Source of the DNA: an uncultured Eubacterium sp. | GTDB taxonomy: Bacteria > Bacillota > Clostridia > Lachnospirales > Lachnospiraceae | Assembly: GCA_910580075.1 (NCBI GenBank) | Contig: CAJTVR010000039.1 | Coordinates: 3,207-42,355 of the forward strand | Direction of reading: 5' to 3' | Length of the DNA: 39,149 nt | Shown: piece by piece, positions 35,112-39,149 of the stretch | Layout of the letters: each line of letters starts with the position of its first letter | Position numbering within the stretch: the stretch's first letter is position 1 | Position numbers and translations under genes: made by a program | The notes under the pieces: model-generated | Told to the model about the DNA's origin: nothing | Databases searched by the model: none | Seen by the model: only the letters and a program-made list of their open reading frames with translations

Positions 35112-35120
35112 ATTATAACA
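35112..35120 (-). promoter_or_regulatory. Possible extended -10 promoter of the LacI-family gene
   Basis: Minus strand: TGTTATAAT (TGn plus perfect TATAAT), about 38 bp before the start codon. A -35 box is weak. Confidence 0.45.
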
Positions 35121-35290
35121 TATGCGTACAGTTTTTTCCAGAATTGTTTCAAATTTATTAATACAGTTGACATTTTGTGTAACAGTTCGTGCAAGGCTGT
35201 GCATTTACTGCGCCGGCCGTATAAAATGCAGCGGATGCAGACATCCAGCCCATCACAAAACAATTTTCTAATGGCCGGATACATAATGAA

Positions 35291-36055
35291 TTATAGATTT
35301 TTATGCAGCTGCAAAAGCACCTGAGCTAAATCTTCCACATTGATCTGTCCCGGTGCAGATGTTTTTTTAGCAGCTCCAAAAGTTACCGCAGAGCCAAATA
35401 CTTCCCCACAGACACGGCTGATTACGCCTGTCCCTCCCATAGACATAGTAATCAGCGGGCGGTCTGCATGCTTTCTATACATTTCTTCTGTGGCCGCAAG
35501 AAGCGTCAGCACATCTTTTCTGCTTTGCGGCATAACGGCAATCTTTAAAATATCTGCACCCAGCTCCTGCATTTTGCAAAGCCTCTTTATCATCTCATCC
35601 TTATCCGGTGTTTTGTTAAAGTCATGATTCGATGCTACTGCCTTCACACCGCATGCATGAGCGGCCTGCACAATTTCTTTTACAGCATCATCCCCCGTAA
35701 ATAATTCCACATCTACCAGGTCCGCATACCTACACCGTGCCGCCTCTTTATTTAAATCCGCATATGCCTGCAGATCTATTTCCTTCTCTCCGCCTTCCTT
35801 CGCTGTACGGAAAGTAAACAGAACCGGCAGATCCTTCAAAACAGCCCGCAGGTCTTTTAACACACCCACAGCCTTCCCGGTATCAGTTACATGCTCATAC
35901 CAGTCTGCACGCCATTCCACCAGATCTGCCTGGGCAAGAGAACGGACAGTCTCTGCTTCATTTATGATTTCTTCTTTCGTAACACCCGTAACCGGCACAC
36001 AGATTTTGGGAATACCTTCGCCGATTTTGATGTTTCTGACTGTTACCGGATTCAT
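35291..36055 (-). CDS. aroD: 3-dehydroquinate dehydratase, type I
   Basis: 254 residues, normal length. The enzyme forms 3-dehydroshikimate through a Schiff base. The conserved EWRADWYE includes the catalytic Glu-Arg-Asp region, the histidine is in ASNHDFNKTP, and the Schiff-base lysine is in ADILKIAVMPQS. The C-terminus has SMGGTGVISRVCGEVFGSAVTFG. It overlaps the upstream chorismate mutase-shikimate kinase gene by 4 bp (ATGA), so the two shikimate enzymes are translationally coupled. Confidence 0.96.
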   Translation of the reverse strand: MNPVTVRNIKIGEGIPKICVPVTGVTKEEIINEAETVRSLAQADLVEWRADWYEHVTDTGKAVGVLKDLRAVLKDLPVLFTFRTAKEGGEKEIDLQAYADLNKEAARCRYADLVDVELFTGDDAVKEIVQAAHACGVKAVASNHDFNKTPDKDEMIKRLCKMQELGADILKIAVMPQSRKDVLTLLAATEEMYRKHADRPLITMSMGGTGVISRVCGEVFGSAVTFGAAKKTSAPGQINVEDLAQVLLQLHKNL

Positions 36056-36843
36056 TTAAAAGCCCCCATTTTTAAAAATCTCCAAACCAGTTCCTCACAC
36101 ACGGCTGCCTCATCTTTTCCGTCTGTTTCAATCACAATGTCTGCTGCCGCTTCGTATTTTTCCCTGCGCTTTTCCATAAGTTCTGCAATAAACGGCACAT
36201 TTTTATTATTTTCAATCAGCGGACGGTCATGGCTGTCTTTTACCCGTTCATAAATCGTTTCCGGCTTTGCAGTTAAAAGCACCACCCGTCCGTTTTTCTT
36301 CATCTCTGCCACATTTTCTTCGCGCATCGGCGTGCCGCCTCCGCAGGAAATCACGATACCGCTTTTAGACTGCATTTCGATCAGAAGGTTTGTTTCCAGG
36401 TTTCTGAAATATTCCTCTCCATGCACCTTGAAAATATCCGATATGCTCATGCCCTCCCGTTCAGCAATGATACGGTCCATTTCCACGATTTCCATTGCAA
36501 ACATTCTGCCCAGATAATCAGAGATCGTCGACTTTCCGCTTCCCATAAATCCAATCAGTACAATATTGCAGTCAAACAGACAGCGTGCCTGGATTTTTCT
36601 GCCGTTATATGTAATGCGCTGAAAAACATCGGTCACTTCCTCTGTGTTCTTTCTGCTTTCTGACTGCTCTTTCAGTTTCTGCATCTGACGCATTTCCTTC
36701 TCAGGCTGTAAAATCTGCACATGATTATCTTTTTTATACTGTATAATGTCTTCCGTGATCTGGTTTCTTTTGAACAGACATTCTAAAATCTGTTCGTCAC
36801 ATACAGCCAGCCTGAGCTGCAGTTCATCCAAATAATTCATCAT
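36052..36843 (-). CDS. aroK: Fused chorismate mutase - shikimate kinase
   Basis: 263 residues with two domains. Residues about 1-85 are an AroQ-type chorismate mutase (DELQLRLAVCDEQILECLFKRN with further KKDN and a third helix). Residues about 90-260 are shikimate kinase: P-loop GFMGSGKST at about 97-105, the EMDRIIAEREGMSISDIF segment with the substrate aspartate, EEYFRNLE, SCGGGTPMREEN and DRPLI. It phosphorylates shikimate and may convert chorismate to prephenate, so one protein acts at two points of aromatic amino acid synthesis. AGGAG lies upstream of the ATG. Confidence 0.9.
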   Translation of the reverse strand: MMNYLDELQLRLAVCDEQILECLFKRNQITEDIIQYKKDNHVQILQPEKEMRQMQKLKEQSESRKNTEEVTDVFQRITYNGRKIQARCLFDCNIVLIGFMGSGKSTISDYLGRMFAMEIVEMDRIIAEREGMSISDIFKVHGEEYFRNLETNLLIEMQSKSGIVISCGGGTPMREENVAEMKKNGRVVLLTAKPETIYERVKDSHDRPLIENNKNVPFIAELMEKRREKYEAAADIVIETDGKDEAAVCEELVWRFLKMGAFK

Positions 36844-36892
36844 TTCATGCTGCTCCTTTGCATTCTCTTTTGCGCTTTAACGCGATAGATTT

Positions 36893-36921
36893 ATTATAAC
36901 AATTCAATAAAAGAAATGCAA
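36893..36921 (-). promoter_or_regulatory. Putative promoter of the aroK-aroD operon
   Basis: Minus strand: TTGCAT, 17-base spacer, perfect TATAAT, about 45 bp before the aroK start. The rest of the gap 36844-37196 contains no gene or repeat I can support. Confidence 0.55.
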
Positions 36922-37196
36922 GGCTTGGGAAATTCATTCCGCTGTGAAAATCCTATCCGTTACTATTCACAGCCTGGGAGCCGCTTATAGCCGCGGTTCG
37001 GGAAAAGCGGATTCAGACTTCAGGCAGAAAAAGCTGCCACACTCAGCAAAATAAATACGTGGTATAGCATAGGAATTTTAAATCAGCTATATCCTGTATC
37101 CATTTTCTCAATGTAACAGCTCCATGTTTTACTATTTTATGATAATGCTTCCGTTCAGATTTTCATACAGACGGCTTCTGAACTTATAACCTCAGA

Positions 37197-38858
37197 CTAC
37201 AGTGTCTTTCCTGCCACCGTATCTGCAATATTGACACAGCTGTTGCTGATACGGTCTAACGTATTAAGCATTTTTTGAAACGGCTTGGTAAGTTTTGCAC
37301 TGCACTTTCCTTTTGATACACGGTCCAGATGCGCCTTTCGCATACTGAAACTTAATTCCAGCACCTTTTCCTTTTTCTTTCTGATTTTCTTCTCCCGGTC
37401 AGTCTCTCCGCTTATAATGGCATGAAAGGCTTCCTGATACATTTCCTCAATGACCTCAAAACTTTTTTCCAGATCTTTCATAGCCTCTTTGGAATATTTA
37501 TATTTCTTTTCCAGTTTTTCTTTTAAATAATCCGTCATCTCAGCACATAACAGCGCAATTCTGTCAAAGTCACTCAAAAGATACATTATCCCGGCTGCTT
37601 CATTTGCCTGCTCCTCACTCATAATACCGGCAGAAAACAGCTCCGTCAGATATTCGCTGATGTGTTCATTGAGTTTTCGGATATTTGCTGCTTTTTTCAG
37701 TATATCATTCAAAAGCACCTCATCATCCGCCCGGACAGTCTGTGCAATGTCTGCGAGCAGTTCATTCGTCATTTCCCCGCAGCGGACTGTTTCTTTTTCA
37801 ACCAGACGCAGCGCTGCCGCCGGCTGTGCTGTCAGTTTGCTGTCCAAATAAACCGGAGCCGATAAAGGCTGCTGCACCCTGGCGCTCTCCCTGACGATTG
37901 TGGTAACAATTTTTACCATATACGGAAGCAGCGGCGTCCATATAATTGTCATAACCAGATTGAACATCGTATGCGCATTTGCAATCTGTCTGGAAATCAC
38001 TTCCACTTCCGGCCCGGCAGGTGAAATCCACTGGATTACAGCCGCAAAAGGACGGATAAACCAGATAAACAAAAGGCATCCGGAAAGATTGAAAATACAG
38101 TGCGCCAAAGCGGTACGTTTCGCATCCTTTGCCTGGCCGATGCTTGCTAAAAGAGCTGTAATCGTCGTACCGATATTATCTCCTAACAGAAACGGTATTG
38201 CACCAGCCAGGCCTAAAATACTGGTCACTCCATCCGGACCAGGCTGAGAAGCAAAATTCTGCAGAACCGCAATCGTTGCAGAACTGCTCTGAACCACCAG
38301 CGTCATCAGCGTTCCCGCCAGTACACCAAGGACTGGAATATGCGACACCTGGTCAATCATATTTAGGAAAAAGGGACTGGAAGCCAGCGGCTTCATAACG
38401 GATCCCATTGTTTCAATGCCTAAAAACAAAAGACCGAATGCAAAAACTGTCTGTCCGATATTTTTAGCCTTCTCCGATTTTGCAAGATATGAAACTGCAA
38501 AACCGGCAAAAATAAACAGGTAAATATAATCGCTGATCTTAAACGCAATAATCTGAGCCGTCATCGTAGTTCCGATGTTCGCACCCAGTATAATGGAAAC
38601 CGACTGCGGCAGATTCATAAGCCCGGCGCTTACAAACCCAATCGCCATAACGGTTGTAGCACTGCTGCTCTGCAGTACAGCTGTCGTCAGCGCCCCCGCA
38701 AGCACACCCATAACTGGATTTTTGGTAAGCAGCGCAAGTATGCTTTTCATTTTTTCACCTGCTGCTTTCTGAAGGCACTCACTCATCATGTTCATGCCAA
38801 AGATAAATACTGCCAGACCTCCGAGCAGGCCAAACAGAATCTGCAAGGTATCTTTCAT
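37197..38858 (-). CDS. Na/Pi cotransporter family protein with PhoU-like domain
   Basis: 553 residues from the ATG at 38858, chosen for GGGAG upstream; further in-frame starts up to 38888 are possible. The N-terminal part (about 1-330) is a polytopic membrane transporter with two inverted repeats, each containing the QSSSAT signature (LQSSSATTVMAIG and VQSSSATIAVLQN). It probably couples phosphate movement to sodium. The C-terminal part (about 350-545) is a cytoplasmic helical PhoU-like domain. It stands alone, with no other phosphate genes nearby. Confidence 0.93.
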   Translation of the reverse strand: MKDTLQILFGLLGGLAVFIFGMNMMSECLQKAAGEKMKSILALLTKNPVMGVLAGALTTAVLQSSSATTVMAIGFVSAGLMNLPQSVSIILGANIGTTMTAQIIAFKISDYIYLFIFAGFAVSYLAKSEKAKNIGQTVFAFGLLFLGIETMGSVMKPLASSPFFLNMIDQVSHIPVLGVLAGTLMTLVVQSSSATIAVLQNFASQPGPDGVTSILGLAGAIPFLLGDNIGTTITALLASIGQAKDAKRTALAHCIFNLSGCLLFIWFIRPFAAVIQWISPAGPEVEVISRQIANAHTMFNLVMTIIWTPLLPYMVKIVTTIVRESARVQQPLSAPVYLDSKLTAQPAAALRLVEKETVRCGEMTNELLADIAQTVRADDEVLLNDILKKAANIRKLNEHISEYLTELFSAGIMSEEQANEAAGIMYLLSDFDRIALLCAEMTDYLKEKLEKKYKYSKEAMKDLEKSFEVIEEMYQEAFHAIISGETDREKKIRKKKEKVLELSFSMRKAHLDRVSKGKCSAKLTKPFQKMLNTLDRISNSCVNIADTVAGKTL

Positions 38859-39004
38859 AATAGCTCCCATTCCTTTCGCTTCGTTCACTCATATGTGCTT
38901 TGCACTGCTGCATAATACAGCAGGATAACTGTATTTTATTATATCCAGGTAAAATCCAAGTTATCCAGATGTAAAATCTGTGTAAAATGATGAATTCGCC
39001 TGGT

Positions 39005-39120
39005 AACAGCGGGGCGGAGAAACTATAGGATTCCCGGACGCCGGGGCGGAGAAACTATTGGCTATCCGAACGCTGTGGCAGAGAAACTATTGGCTATCCG
39101 AACGCTGGGAAGAGACATTT
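39005..39120. repeat. 32-bp tandem repeat, about 3.5 copies
   Basis: The word GAGAAACTAT recurs at 39017, 39049 and 39081, an exact period of 32 bp. A partial fourth copy (GAGACA) lies near 39112. Copies 2 and 3 share TTGGCTATCCGAACGCT; copy 1 is more diverged. There are no unique spacers, so it is not a CRISPR array. The array lies upstream of the Na/Pi transporter gene and may continue past the window edge. Confidence 0.85.
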
Positions 39121-39149
39121 TTTCCTTTTTCTGTTCCGCCTCCGAACAG

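Noticed and set aside
39005..39120. Possible CRISPR array
   Set aside because: The 32-bp units are contiguous with no unique spacers, and no cas genes are present.

Overview
The window is a stretch of chromosome from an anaerobic Clostridia, most likely a gut Lachnospiraceae relative. Four things point there: Firmicutes-type gene order, strong AGGAGG ribosome binding sites, an oxygen-sensitive NrdG activase and a SpoIIM-like sporulation protein. Most genes lie on the minus strand. This assignment is inference from gene content and order.

Region 1 (1-9887, minus strand) is the conserved Firmicutes cluster asp23-like - nusB - xseA - xseB - ispA - dxs - tlyA - nadK - argR - recN. recN is cut by the left edge. 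nadK/tlyA and tlyA/dxs overlap by 4 bp. folD, often found between nusB and xseA, is absent here. The cluster is interrupted by about 750 bp of pyrimidine-rich, degenerate repeat DNA between xseB and ispA.

Region 2 (10229-15719) holds a small conserved hypothetical gene (+), then on the minus strand an rluF-ligA pair with a 4-bp overlap, a 657-residue membrane-anchored protein with five SH3 repeats, and tRNA-Arg(CCG).

Region 3 (15765-26533) holds nrdG (-), a DAHP synthase gene (+) broken by a frameshift, xerD, spoIIM and a NUDIX hydrolase (-), then rny, recX and recA (-) with a LexA box in front of recA, and prfC (-).

Region 4 (26770-34017) is the accessory part. It contains a truncated GNAT acetyltransferase (+), a 5'-truncated DUF3298-like remnant (-), a GH27 alpha-galactosidase (+) overlapping a small four-cysteine protein gene, a hemerythrin (-), an Rpn-family nuclease/transposase (+), a DUF523 gene (+), an AT-rich module on the minus strand made of a TIR-domain protein and an adjacent unknown ORF, and a nitroreductase with an unusual N-terminal domain (+).

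Region 5 (34094-39149) holds a LacI-family regulator (-), an operon of fused chorismate mutase-shikimate kinase plus type I dehydroquinase (-), a Na/Pi cotransporter (-), and a 32-bp tandem repeat at the right edge.

The housekeeping genes cover isoprenoid precursor synthesis (dxs, ispA), DNA repair and recombination (recN, recA, recX, xseAB, ligA, xerD), RNA metabolism (rny, nusB, tlyA, rluF), NADP supply (nadK) and the shikimate pathway. The most notable items are the TIR module, the frameshifted DAHP synthase, the repeat tract beside ispA, and a XerD that departs from the consensus at two catalytic positions.
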